Shown here one piece after another: positions 36,101-47,666 of a DNA stretch of 62,000 bases (its first letter is position 1; each line of letters opens with the position of its first letter). The notes beneath the pieces were generated by a model. That model searched no databases and was not told the origin of the DNA. It was given only the letters and a program-made list of their open reading frames with translations. Made by a program: the position numbers and the translations under genes. The DNA comes from Lingula anatina (lineage: Eukaryota > Brachiopoda > Lingulata > Lingulida > Lingulidae), in NCBI RefSeq assembly GCF_001039355.2, contig NW_019776055.1:1-62000 (forward strand), written 5' to 3'.

Positions 36101-38300
36101 ATGACAGCCCCACCAAAACAATCAGTTTACGTGAGTGAACAATATATTACGTAAAGGTCATAGATCAACATCTGTTGTGACAAAACGAATTTTTTTCTTT
36201 CATTGGGGAAAAACTGACAGAATGAAAACATATTTGAACAAAAATGCGAATCATAAACTGTTCATGTTTAACTCTATTTAAGGCCCTCGACGGTAACAGG
36301 GCGAATAAGTTACGAGTATAATTGCCTTACATAAACAACTGATGCTTCAAACTTGTTTCGAGGCCTATTACTGTACACTATGTTTAAAAATAAAGTAATA
36401 CTATCACTCGTTATTGATAAAATAATAAAACATATTCTGGCCTCTAATAAAAAAGATATGCGACCCTATCTCTATTGACTTGTACTCTCGTTGGTCGCAT
36501 TTATATTTTAAGACGGTACAGCACCGTCCGACACTGATCCCAAAGGTACATGTAATTAAGAATTTTCCTAAAACGTTCGAAGATGAAAAATGTTATCGCT
36601 TGTAGTATTCTGAGATAACGTTTAGGATCTTGGTAGGCTGTGTGATCGTTGCACTACCCTATACATGCGGGTGGTTAAGTTATCATTTCTTTTTTCTCTT
36701 TAGAATGATTGTGCTACCAAAAACAACTTTAAATAAAAAACAACTTACAAGTAAATGGATTAATTACGGTCGGCAGCAAATGTTTATTTCTCTGCAAGTA
36801 ACCATGGGTAGGCCCACACACTTAAACGAGCGCATGCACACACATTATTAAGGTACATGTAAGAGCTACCAAATGACCTGCACTAAACACATTGAAATTA
36901 TGCCGCCATCAAAGTTACGAACCTACTATGTCAGCTTTTTAAGTATTTGGATGACACAAGTTCGGGAAGTTGTAAACACGTAACCGAAACAAACATTAAA
37001 GCATTCTCCTGTCAAAGGACAATAGGTCGCGCCGTGCTTTATTTCGTGTAAAGTCACGTCATCCACGAATGCACTCGGCGCTGACCTTTACTATGCTTTA
37101 CCTCGCCAATTATCTGCTCTATTTCTCGTAAAGCTCAGCGCCTCGTACTTTATCTATACCTTAAATGAAAGGAGCAAGTGACTCATTCACAACACTTATC
37201 TGTTGACATTAAAGAGGAGTGAGGCACATTCAAGAGAGTGTCCCAAAAACCGAATGAGAAGTGAGTTTGGGTCCTATGGTCTCTCCCGCTCTTTTGTCCT
37301 TTCTTACTCCGTTCATCGCTTACTTAAGTGTGCAAGTATTCTCCCTCGTTTTTCCCCACTCCTTCTCTTTTATATCTTTTGTGGGGAGTCTACCGAGCAT
37401 TTCACACTATATCCGTGTGCTTACTCATTTTCCTTACAACTAGTTCAATTTGTATTGTACATTAACTTGTTTTCCAATCCATCTTCTTCCGTGTATTAGT
37501 AATTAAACATTCTCCATTTTCTTCTTAATGATATTCATTTATCTTAACACACTTTGTATGTACAATGTATCAAAGCATCTCATAAAGATGTTCATAGCAA
37601 ATATAGTAGAGCTGCCTCTACGTTTCTTTCTATTCATCTCTGGTGAGTACACACCGGTCAGTGAGGTATGAAAGCACATCGTCCACCCTGGAGAGTATTT
37701 ATTACGCCTGGACAGTCTAATTTGCAAGTCCAGCTTTACACTTTGTCGCTTCTCGTATCACACACCCGCTTCTTCTCTTTTTTTTCAATTTACGCTCGTC
37801 AGCTATCACTCTGTCTTTTCATTTATCTTGACATCTTTTGTGAGCGGCTATGTGAACAAGCACAAATGTGAGATGCGATGCGACAGAATGTGTATAAACA
37901 TACGGACACTATCTTGTCGTAATAAATAATCTCAATGGCCGAAGATTTGTCTTGATACAAATAGCGGTGGAAAATGATCATAAAACTGAAAAGTATAAAT
38001 ACATGTGTAAATAAAATAAGTACATTATGTATTACATGTACTTTCCCATTGAAATATAGCGATTTTTCATAAATTGACCTCGGTTTTCAACCATGTATGC
38101 ACGAGAGCTTCACAGCATAAATATATGGCAAATTTCCTAGATATAAATGACGATCCATATATGCTTACCTGGTCAGTCTGCAAGCAGGCAAATACGAAAA
38201 TACAAAGATCAAGCTTAAGATATGAAATCAATACATTACTAATATGCGTTAAGAATTATAACTAGAAAATGCTGACTGGACAAAAGTCTTCAACAACTAA
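33121..38300. other. Gene-poor AT-rich stretch
   Basis: No gene could be supported. It contains a (CTA)n/(TAC)n microsatellite at about 34362-34457. Small inverted words ('ttgcgctgtctttt' near 35008, 'agacagcgcag' near 35055) could be the ends of a tiny element with an AT-rich core. Short open frames lack domains. Confidence 0.4.
34362..34457. repeat. (TAC)n trinucleotide repeat
   Basis: Interrupted tracts of TAC/TAA trinucleotides. Thr-rich or Ser-rich frames across it are artefacts. Confidence 0.93.
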
Positions 38301-38319
38301 GAGTAAATTATCACGAAAC

Positions 38320-38463
38320 GGGGGGGGGGGGGGGGGGGGGGCAAAGAAAATTTTAAAGTTGTAAAAATGAAAAAAGGGCGAGGGGACGGGAAAAGGGTCG
38401 GGGGGGGGGGGNNNNNNNNNNNNNNNNNNNNNNNNNGGGGGGGGGGGGGGGGGGGGGGGGGGG
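38320..38463. repeat. Poly-G tracts around a 25-N gap
   Basis: A G-run at 38320-38341 and a second at about 38400-38411 and 38437-38463, interrupted by N at 38412-38436. Assembly failed inside the homopolymer. The Pro-rich or Gly-rich frames here are not genes. Confidence 0.95.
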
Positions 38464-38556
38464 TCAAGCAATGTTATGACTGTTAACACTGAAAACAGGC
38501 TAGGCGACTGAGAAATAGTCTGGGTGGGGGGCGTCTGACCTCCCTTTTTAATCGGA

Positions 38557-38720
38557 GTTTAATCTAGAAATACGCCAAGCGTCAGTCATGTTCGCCGTAT
38601 CAGATTGTGCGGTATTGGTCAGCCTTTTCGAGAAGTCTACGTATAATAGGGTTTAATCTAGAAATACGCCAAGCGTCAGTCATGTTCGCCGTATCAGATT
38701 GTACGGTATTGGTCAGCCTT
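38557..38720. repeat. 70-bp tandem duplication with 24-bp spacer
   Basis: 38557-38626 and 38651-38720 both read 'gtttaatctagaaatacgcc' through to 'ggtattggtcagcctt', differing by one base (G/A) by eye, so the duplication is recent or an assembly effect. Confidence 0.9.
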
Positions 38721-40880
38721 GGGCATGGATCGTATCGATACGGAGATTAAATAATAAGATTGGTCGTTTGAAATTAGCTTTACGCTCTCGCACTTTATGC
38801 GTCTGGCCATTAGTAACGCACGTGAGGTATGACACAGAAAAAGCGTGCTGGGCAGGATGTTATCAGTATGTTTTAATCCACGCTTTGCTGGTATAACGAC
38901 CCCCCCCCCCCTGTCGGTATCATGTGCATGCACTGGTTGATTTTGAATTTTTGCCAAGGGGTTGGGAGGGGGGGACAATGATGGAATTTTGTCGAGCGAA
39001 GCGACGCAAATGTTTAATAGTGCTTAATTTAACTCTTGTGTTTACGGCACAGTAATGGCAAAAAAAAGGGAAAGAAGAAAAACGGCTTAGTCTTGTTTCA
39101 GTTGTTACACGTGTGTGTGGAGGGAGTATAGGGAAAAGGAAAACCTCCCGAGGTAAGTTGGAGCGTAGTCCACTGTGGTCTCCTGTTTGCGCTACTGCGT
39201 GCCCAGCAATGTGTTCAGTATTTTTCCATTCCTTCTTATTCCTTGTCTCCGTAATTTGCTTCACATGGTTCACCATGTGCAACACTGCCTCTTTGGTATT
39301 TTGGTCTCTTGTTTTTTTTTGTTTGTTTTGTTTTTTGTGTGACCATCTTACAAAAGGTGACGGCACTTGGTGGATAAGACAAAGCATCACTGAAATGAAT
39401 ATTTTCCTGAATTGTTTTAATAATTTTCTGGTGCTTACCTACTATACCTACACTTGCATGCAAAAAGAACTTTTTCAAACGTCCTGTTGTAACGTGTCTC
39501 AAACACTTATTCTGCGCCGCCTATTGTATTTACACATTTTTTTTCGTCAGCAGGGATATTACAACATCACTTTAAAAATGACTAAATGCTCACTCACATC
39601 AATCGCATGTCAACAAGAAAGGCGTGAAGATTAAACACGACAGACATCGATGATGAATACTCAGCACGTGGTTAGATGTTCATAAAGGCTCTCCGACACA
39701 GTTTACGCTTTTGTGACGACGGTCCTGTAGTGGTGGGGTCGTTTTGTTCGTTATGCTATTTCAACATTCTTCTACGTCACTCTTTCGGTCAATAAAAGAA
39801 CCAGCGCGTCGTCAGAGAGCTCCTTTCCGTTTGAAAATCACATTGCTTGCATCGAAAAGAGATGTCAAAAATATATTCTGCGGAAATCTTAAGGTACGTT
39901 TTATTTGATTGAAAACAGAACTTCTTTTGGTAAAGTCAGTACTATTTCTTTTTGGCGTTTTGCCTGAAAAAATATTTATGGATATTTATGGATTTAGAAT
40001 ATTCATCCAGTGAATAACAATATACAAAAGATTTGCAATAACATTAATAAAAAACGTAATAAAATGAATTTCGGGTTCAGTCAGATGAAATTGTCATATT
40101 CTGCGTTATAAACGTGTATCTGACAATGGCAACCCTTAGCAAAATATGAGGCCAGTTGCAAATTGCAAACTGCAATTCCCTTTTGCAACTTTGCAATAAG
40201 GCAACAAATTAGCAGTAATAACTTTTCGTGCAAACTCCTGCAAACTAATTGCCGCAAATTTTTCATTTTGCTAAGGGAAATTGCTATTTACAACTATTTT
40301 CTCAATGTTTATTAGCTTGGTAGTTGGATCATAAATAAAAATTATCAACGGCCAACTTTAGCGTAAGCTGACGGTATAAAAGTTTTTCGGCTTGTGTTTG
40401 ATAATTTTCATTTATGACATTTTCTAAATCTTGTTTAACAGTATATGACATAAAAAACGGAGATATAAATGAAAAGATAGTTAGATAGTTAGATAAATAA
40501 GTTAGTTAGATAAAAAGTTAAGCAGGATAAAATAAGATGAGAATAAAATTAGAAATAATATATAAAAGAGTGTGCTTACACTCGTTATATTCCGGTAGTC
40601 GGTTATGTAACTACTGCAAAGCGGTAGCATTATTAAATAGGTTCACGAACAAATAGCTTTTTCTTATGTAGGGCTTTTATGAAAGGCGACTAGAGGGAAC
40701 ACGGTAGGTAGTTTTATTATCTATTAAGAACATGTACTGAGTCTGAAGGCCTTTCTTCGGGTTGACGTAAGCTTTACAAACGTTTTGCTACTGCATAAAT
40801 AACGATCTTTGTATCTATACCAAAGTAAGGAACATTTTGTTAAATAATGATAAGGGGGAAGGGATTGGTGTAACATGTAT
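38721..40880. other. Non-coding stretch
   Basis: No gene could be supported. A C-run at 38900-38911 and T/A-rich tracts are present. An AATAAAAG word near 39791, followed by a GC-richer patch and AAG|GTACGT near 39891, could be a promoter with a short first exon, but nothing confirms it. Confidence 0.35.
40127..40285. mobile_element. Small MITE-like element with 'cccttagcaaaat' ends
   Basis: 'cccttagcaaaat' at the left is mirrored by 'attttgctaaggg' at the right, about 160 bp end to end. The interior is dominated by GCAA/TTGC words that also pair with each other. No target-site duplication was seen. Confidence 0.45.
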
Positions 40881-41579
40881 CAGGCCTAACCAACTACCAG
40901 ACTCGGCACCTAAGGATCCAGAATTAACCGGTATATCGGACCACACTACCCGTTTTCAAGGTGTGTGTCAGATCGCATTTCGGAGTATCAGTCAGAACAC
41001 CGACAGGATAAGCCCACGCTCGGCTGTCACCTTGATTATATAGTAAACGACTGTCGTATTTAATCACTATATGATTTTAAAACCGAGGGCATAAATTTGA
41101 AAGCCACCTAGATGAACCTTAGACTGCCACATCAATCTAATACAATGCAAAAAAGCCCTATCAAAAGTGGTTAAAACATTCAAACCGAATGTCGTAAAGT
41201 CCCCATATACCCCCATAGAGACAATGAAATAGAGTACTCTAAGTAATAGATAGACCCCTCGTCTGACGAGGGGTCTATCTTATTTAGACCACGGGTCCAT
41301 TAGCGGGTTATTAACGCATTCTTGCGAGAAGTGTGGTTACGCGAGTTACACCACATCTGAGTCTTCTGTTCTTTACTTCCACTGTGGTCTAAAGTAAGAG
41401 TACAGTTTAAGGTCGTTCAGCCGAGCGTGGATGAGCCCGCAGTCGTCCTACAAAATTTGTTCTAGGGTATGATACTCCGATATGCGATCTGACACACACC
41501 TTGAAAACGGGTAGTGTGGTCCGATTTACCGGTTAATTCAGAATCCTTAGGTGCCGAGTCTGGTAGTTGGTTAGGCCTG
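40881..41579. repeat. Imperfect inverted repeat (about 150-bp arms) spanning the left edge of the duplicated unit
   Basis: The left arm 40881-41026 (CAGGCCTAACCAACTACCAG ... CCACGCTCGGCTG) is matched in reverse complement by 41418-41579. Arms are highly similar except for an indel-rich patch. The loop (41027-41417) holds a hairpin at 41248-41280. Open frames reading RPNQLPDSAPKD in both orientations are simply the repeat, not two genes. Confidence 0.8.
41248..41280. repeat. Perfect 14-bp-stem hairpin
   Basis: AGATAGACCCCTCG, a TCTGA loop, then CGAGGGGTCTATCT. The stem is perfect. In this eukaryotic context it is more likely part of a foldback element than a terminator. Confidence 0.85.
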
Positions 41580-44500
41580 TGTATGGACAAACAAAACAAA
41601 TAATGGGCACTTAAAATTACTTGTAAAGCGCATATTAGTTGGCTTTTGAATGACATCGGACAAAGACAAGACAAAGCTCTGATGACATTGAAATTGGCCT
41701 TGGTCGGGTCGCTCCCGCTGTTTCTAATTCCAACCCGTAGAATGGTATCACTATTGCTTAAAAGCAAGAAGTAATAAATCGATTGTACATTTCCATGTAT
41801 TACCTCGAACATGCTATTACGTTACTCAGGCTCTCGACAGCTAGCGTGGTGTCAGACTGATGGGAAGACACCATCCAGTGAAGTTTGCTTAGATGAATTT
41901 GGATCACGCACGCTATATAGCGTAGACTGAAATATTAGACTGAAACATGTGCCTTTTGTACAGGAAATGATTTACAATATTTCTGAGACTTGAGATCGAC
42001 GCATAAGAATTGTCTTCATTAGGTGCATAACGGCCGGGGAATTTGAGTAGAGTAAAATGCACAAACAGGTAGGATTGGTGTCAGCGTCGTCATTTCCAAA
42101 TAAAAAATACGCACGTCATTTTGATAGTCACGTGGCAAGTTTAATTGTAGTTGACTCTGGTGACAAAAGCGCAGGTTTTGGGCTCCATGCAGAACGGAAA
42201 GAGATGTGATTTATAGATCTGTCTTATATACTAGTATGTTACGCTGTTTTTAGTAGCACACCCAGTCTAAAGGGGAAACAAACAGTGCTTAAAACACCCG
42301 GCCGCGGGTAGTGCAACGATCACACATTAAACAACCCGCGGATATTTTGGTACAAAGTTCCTCATCGTTATCTAGGAATGCTACAAGCGCAATTCAAGGC
42401 GATAATCTTTTCTTCTTCCAGCCTTTTAAGAGAAATTCTTAACTTTGTAGGGTGTCGGTGTCAGACAGTGCTACCCCATCTTAGAAGCAATAACTCTATA
42501 AAAATGCACTTGAATTTCACTCGCTAGATGCATGAAATTTTAAAATGTCCACCTGACGGCTCCGAAATCCAGACTAGACTAGAGACAACTTGCTGCATTC
42601 TTGTTAAAGTCCTTTGAAGGCGTGTGGAAGACTCACCCGTTTACATACTACATTATCATATTAAGTCAACATATTATCATTCACTTTCCCTCAGTCTCGC
42701 ATGAATATTTATCATTCTGTGTAGGTTTGCCTGAGACACATGCATATCTTAAATCTGATAATTAGAAACCCTCGCCTGTTAACTATTGCATAACAATTAG
42801 TATGTAAATCAGTTGCTGCCACTGTGGCATGCGTATAGATTCCCTCTAGATAACGTGTGTACAAAGTCTGCATTTTGTACATAATAAAGGGACTTTAGAT
42901 TTGGAACTGAAGATGTGAGGTCGTTGTTATATTCCCTCTTCCATGCATCAGTGACAAGCGAAATTTTAAAAGAACCTGGGTAGGGAGGAACATGGACTCC
43001 TACATCCTGTTAATATAATTATTTTATCCACGCTGTTTGAAATTACCTATGGTTTCCCCATTTTCGTACACATATTACTTGTGAAAGTAATCGAGTTCAG
43101 ATAATTGTAGTAACCAGCCCAACGGGTTTGGTCATGCTGAAACTGACGCTGTTCCTGCGTAAAAAGCGGCTTGGGAATGCCATAAGTTGAAATCCTCTAT
43201 GAACGATATACTGTTTCTCCACAAGAAACGGAGAGCACGATTGTACCTGTAGTTAATCGGCATATTAAAAAAATGCTTGTTCAGCAACGTACTATTGAAT
43301 TATTCATTACCTGTCACTGGCTGTCAGTCATGGTATGTATTGTCACAGCACCATCATGCCTTGTTGAAGACTTAATAGAGGACGTCAGTTTTATTAACCT
43401 TGGTTTATTTAAGTGATTACTGATAAGGGGCATATTTAGAGATAAAAAATATAGTTATGTATAACGATGTGTCATCGTAACAAATTCTATCACTCTATAC
43501 ACGCACGTAGTTGCTTTCGACACCGATAGATGGCAGGCTTGAAGCGTGTGGCTTTACAAGAATCAGAAACTTGGAGAATTTTGTGTAACTATTCAAATTC
43601 GTTCTGACTATTTTAACCAGTTGATTGAGCGCCATGTATAATTTGTATGTACGTATGCGTGCACCTTAACATAAAGGTACCTGCATGCGTGACACTGGCG
43701 TGGGTTAATGGTTGACGACATAATTCTTTGTCAAAGTGCTATGCCGAAAATATTCACTACCAGTATGTGCAAGAGAGAAAGCGGGATATGTTTGTTCAGA
43801 GCGTCTGCGCTCATTTTAAAGCATGGTTTTGAAACATCTAGGCAAATCGTAGGGCAATTGATATCGACAAATATAAATTTAGCGTTTTTTAATTGAACAT
43901 TTTGAAGACCAAGCTGGCTTGGAAGGTCGAAATAGAAATATCGTTGAGATATTTTATTTATAATTTGATTCATCTTCACAGTAGGTATGACCTAACGATA
44001 TATGTTATAACCACAGCACTAAAGCTTATATCCAGACAATATAATGATCAGTGTATATAAACAGTTACTTTGCATGACTATACGAGCGGTGGTTGGTATG
44101 GGATATTTCTTTCATTGCTGCACATATTGTAACGTAATGAGTCACGTTCTTCATTGTTTTCAATTCACATATTTGTAAAATATAGTTCAGTTGTAGATTT
44201 TGTCGTATTCATGATGGGGACCGATAGCAATGAATGTCAGTCGGGACGGACCAAAACCAAAATAATCTTTTAGAGAATGGCCCTAATGTGCTTGGGTCAA
44301 AGTTGAGCTGGTTGCGCATGCTCAGTCATCATACCGGGTTCCTTTACTGTCTTGCTACGTCGCTTAGGTGACCTAAAGTTGTTGTATTTTTTTTTTAAAA
44401 ATTCAATTTGTCCACCTTCAGCAGAATTCACATAATAATTATATTTAATAATTAAATCTAATTAAACCAATCAAATTTTAGATCCAAAATTTGAGTCGCT

Positions 44501-46253
44501 GTTAAATATGTAGTGGAGAACTCGCGTAGAATGCAACCATATTTCAACTGCCACACAAGCTAACTGTGGGCGTCCGGGAGATAAGACCTTGTATCCCTAC
44601 CTGTAGTTGTGTCACACCTCGACCACAGACCAAACCTGACAATGACTTATAACAAGAACAACATCAAAAGAAATATGAACAGAAAATGTTCAGGCAGCGG
44701 TCGGAACGAACTGCTGAATTTGAATAATGTCTATGCCTTTCAACTCCATCAGAATTGAATGATGTATTGTGTGCCCTGCCACTTCAAGGCTATTGCGTTA
44801 ATCGCGAGGGAAGACAAGCATCTTTAAATATCAATAGGATCCATTCGTCATGCAGTAACGTAGACCTTTTAGTAAGTAGCGCTGAAGAGGACTGAAGCAG
44901 TGCGGCGAACTTTCATGTTGTCCAAATGGTCAAGGCGCAACCAGGGGCGTAGCTACAGCTAATAGCATTTGTGGCAAGCATTGGAATTGTTCTTGAGGCG
45001 TTAAATTAAGGGGGCATTGGGTACTGAAGGTAAATAAAAAAAATCTAAACAGCACCCCATAGTGGTTCTATGGTAATGCGTCGTATCGGCAAGATACCCT
45101 GGACATACATGAATAGAACCAAGGCAAGGTGATCGCGGTCATTCGTGGTTGAGAAATTTATCATATTTTTACTGAATTCTTCGTGTTGGTCTGCGTGTTT
45201 CTATACACAGCTATCTTCCACTTGTTATCCTATGGCTCGCAGTAGTCAAATTCATGTATAAATCATCAAAGAATATTACCGGGCGGATGGTTGTGCGTAC
45301 GTCATTTCTGTTCCGAGCGGTGTGACAGGAATGGTAGTTCTAGGAATGAAAGACCGGAACCCATATGATAAGCACAGGTTAAGGGTGAATCGGAGTATTG
45401 GGTTAAGTATATGGGCCGAATGTCACCTGTGCAAAGTAATGTGGAACGGACTACGGTTCCCAGCGGAAGACCATTCACACTTACTTCCATAGAAAGATTT
45501 ACAACAACAAACAGCATGGCGTTGTGTAGCTCGATCCTTTAAAATATCTCAAATAAAAAAGCAGATGTTTTAGCATGTCCACCTTGATACTGGACGTTTT
45601 AATTTAAGATATCGACATGATTGCACCACTTCATCTTTCACCATCACAGTGCCTGTTATTTCATAACACCTAGGTCCTTTCTGTCAACCAGTGAGGTTTA
45701 ACAGCTGCGTCTGTTGTCACGTGCAATCCATATATGCCTTTCCCTTGCGAGCATAGAGCATTGATTGAGCAGAGATAAACAAAAATGTGAAGTAAAAGAG
45801 AAAAATAAAGCATGATAGTAGGGTACCTGAGCTAAATCTCAGTTATTTTTAAATACTAAAATACTAAGGTGCCTCAAAATAATCTCTAAGGCATAAAACA
45901 AAGCTGTATGTACTTTACAAAAGAAGGCAGTAAGGTATTGCATTTGCTGTGCAGTCGTAAACGCAATGGCCCCATCAATCTATGATAAACTGATTAAAAT
46001 GGGTAAACCTGTTTTAAGATATTCTCTGTGCTGTAATTTGATTGTAGATTTAAAAGGTTTTTTTATGCGATATAGAAAACGAAATACCAACCAACGATTG
46101 GAATCAATGGGTGATACCACAAGGACGTGAAAATTATCACCAAGTATTAAAAACTATGCATTATCGTTTTTATTTAGTCTTGTAACTGATTGCCGTACCT
46201 GAACAGTGCTTGTTTCAATCCGAGTTTAATCGACATGACATGAATGAATGAAT

Positions 46254-46288
46254 GTGTGTGTGTGTGTGTGTATGTGTGTGTGTGTGTG
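46254..46288. repeat. (GT)n microsatellite, copy A
   Basis: Length and interruptions differ from the counterpart at 52441-52483. Confidence 0.93.
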
Positions 46289-47395
46289 TCAAGGGCGGAA
46301 GAAAGCCGTCTTCTTGGTTTTCCCGGTCAGAAATTTTCAAGCGGACACTGACGGGCATCTAATCTTTTCTGTCAAAAGACAGTCAAAAATGGATGATGGA
46401 TCAACAAATTAAAGGTAATTTGGAAGACTGTTATGTATGCATGTATGTATGTATGTATGTAGGTAGGTAGGTAGGTAGTTATCAGATCTTAGCTGGTCAC
46501 CGCCAACGGTATCCAACATCTAATCCTACCGTTAAATACATGTATATTACATATATCAGAATCGAATTTGTGGAATCCGGTTTGATCTTAATGTGGATTA
46601 GTAAGCAAACCGTGTTCTGCATAACTGCTCATGAATATCCTCTTCACTCATGATACTTTCCATGGCTGGGTGATCTTCTTTTTGGACATCGAACGAATAG
46701 CGCTGTTTTCACAACTGTAACTGTCATAAGTGAAGTGCATGTTTCACCTCAGCGTGCCTTTGTTCGGTTTGGTTCGGTTAACCGACACAATTATATAAAG
46801 ATGTCCCCTTCTTGAGTATACTAGCATACACGGGGGTGTAGCCGTAAACATTTATTCTGTTTGACACATACGCAAAGTATAGGAGTTGTCTTACACGGAT
46901 CTGAAATACTGTTCACACTTTAGACGAAGACTAACGTATTTCATGTTGTTTACTCGGAGTGTTTACCGGTAAAAATATGCCTTAGAGCACTAGCTCACTA
47001 CATGCAGTAGAACCAATGTGAAGTTTGGGTATTTTAAACCAAAAGGAAGCGTTTGATCACGGCACGGTGGGGAAACTGAATTCCTTTTCGGTGTACTTAA
47101 AAGGGTGTTATAAAAGAAGAATTGTCTGTCATAGGAACGTTGTCACTCGACTAATTATAAAACCATTGGATTTTGAAGAATATCTGCCTTTGGCATTATT
47201 TTAAAATCATATTAAGACACATCTGCATTCCTATTTCGGTAGTCAAGTTTTATATTAAGAGGCATTTCATTTCACCAAGCCTATGTCGTCTCTGTTTATG
47301 GATTCTTCCTCAAGAAATCACTTTATCAAGAGCATCATCATGTATTCATTGCATCATCGGCGTGGCAGGTTGGGTTTCTACGAAAATAATCCATT

Positions 47396-47665
47396 TCAAC
47401 ATATTTGGTGATAAACACTTAACTGATTAAGTGTTTCATCTTGACGTATTAACTTCTCACTTAAGAGTTTCAGTAACTGTTTTGGGACAACTGCATGTGC
47501 ATTATGGTTTGCGATGTCATCCTTTGGTTTGATTCTCCGGTATCCACTTGCGGGCGTTTTGTAATACAAGGTTCCAAATACTGGATGTTTGAGAAAAAAT
47601 GATTCTGCGACGCTGAGCACAAATACCAATTTCTTAAGATATCCTGTTTTTAGATGAAGATATCG
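47396..47665 (-). CDS. Unrecognised ORF, copy 1 (cut by the N at 47666)
   Basis: Reads YLHLKTGYLKKLVFVLSVAE and so on to the stop, identical to copies 2 and 3 over the shared 265 bp. The upstream part is missing because the assembly jumps to another sequence at the single N. See the copy at 55211-55544 for the description. Confidence 0.35.
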   Translation of the reverse strand, partial: RYLHLKTGYLKKLVFVLSVAESFFLKHPVFGTLYYKTPASGYRRIKPKDDIANHNAHAVVPKQLLKLLSEKLIRQDETLNQLSVYHQIC

Positions 47666-47666
47666 N
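47666..47666. other. Single-N junction between copies A and B
   Basis: One N separates the end of copy A ('gatatcg') from the first bases of copy B ('gatctgac'). It marks a forced join rather than sequenced continuity. Confidence 0.9.

Larger units (their letters stand above)
41486..47665. repeat. 6.18-kb tandem unit, copy A
   Basis: This stretch repeats at 47667-53843 at a constant offset of about 6180 bp. Scattered substitutions and small indels are visible throughout, for example in the (GT)n and (ATGT)n tracts. No convincing gene lies in the unit except the minus-strand ORF at its right end. Short frames conserved in both copies (such as 43708-43896 and 49888-50076) have no recognisable domain. 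Confidence 0.93.

Noticed and set aside
41248-41280. Hairpin as a rho-independent terminator
   Set aside because: The setting is a eukaryotic genome, there is no following T-run, and no gene ends there.
40837-41812. Frames sharing RPNQLPDSAPKD on opposite strands, suggesting a gene pair
   Set aside because: They are translations of the inverted-repeat arms. The same string in both orientations is explained by the repeat.
43708-43979. Small frames conserved between the two 6-kb copies
   Set aside because: Conservation is expected because the copies are nearly the same DNA. Composition and context give no support.
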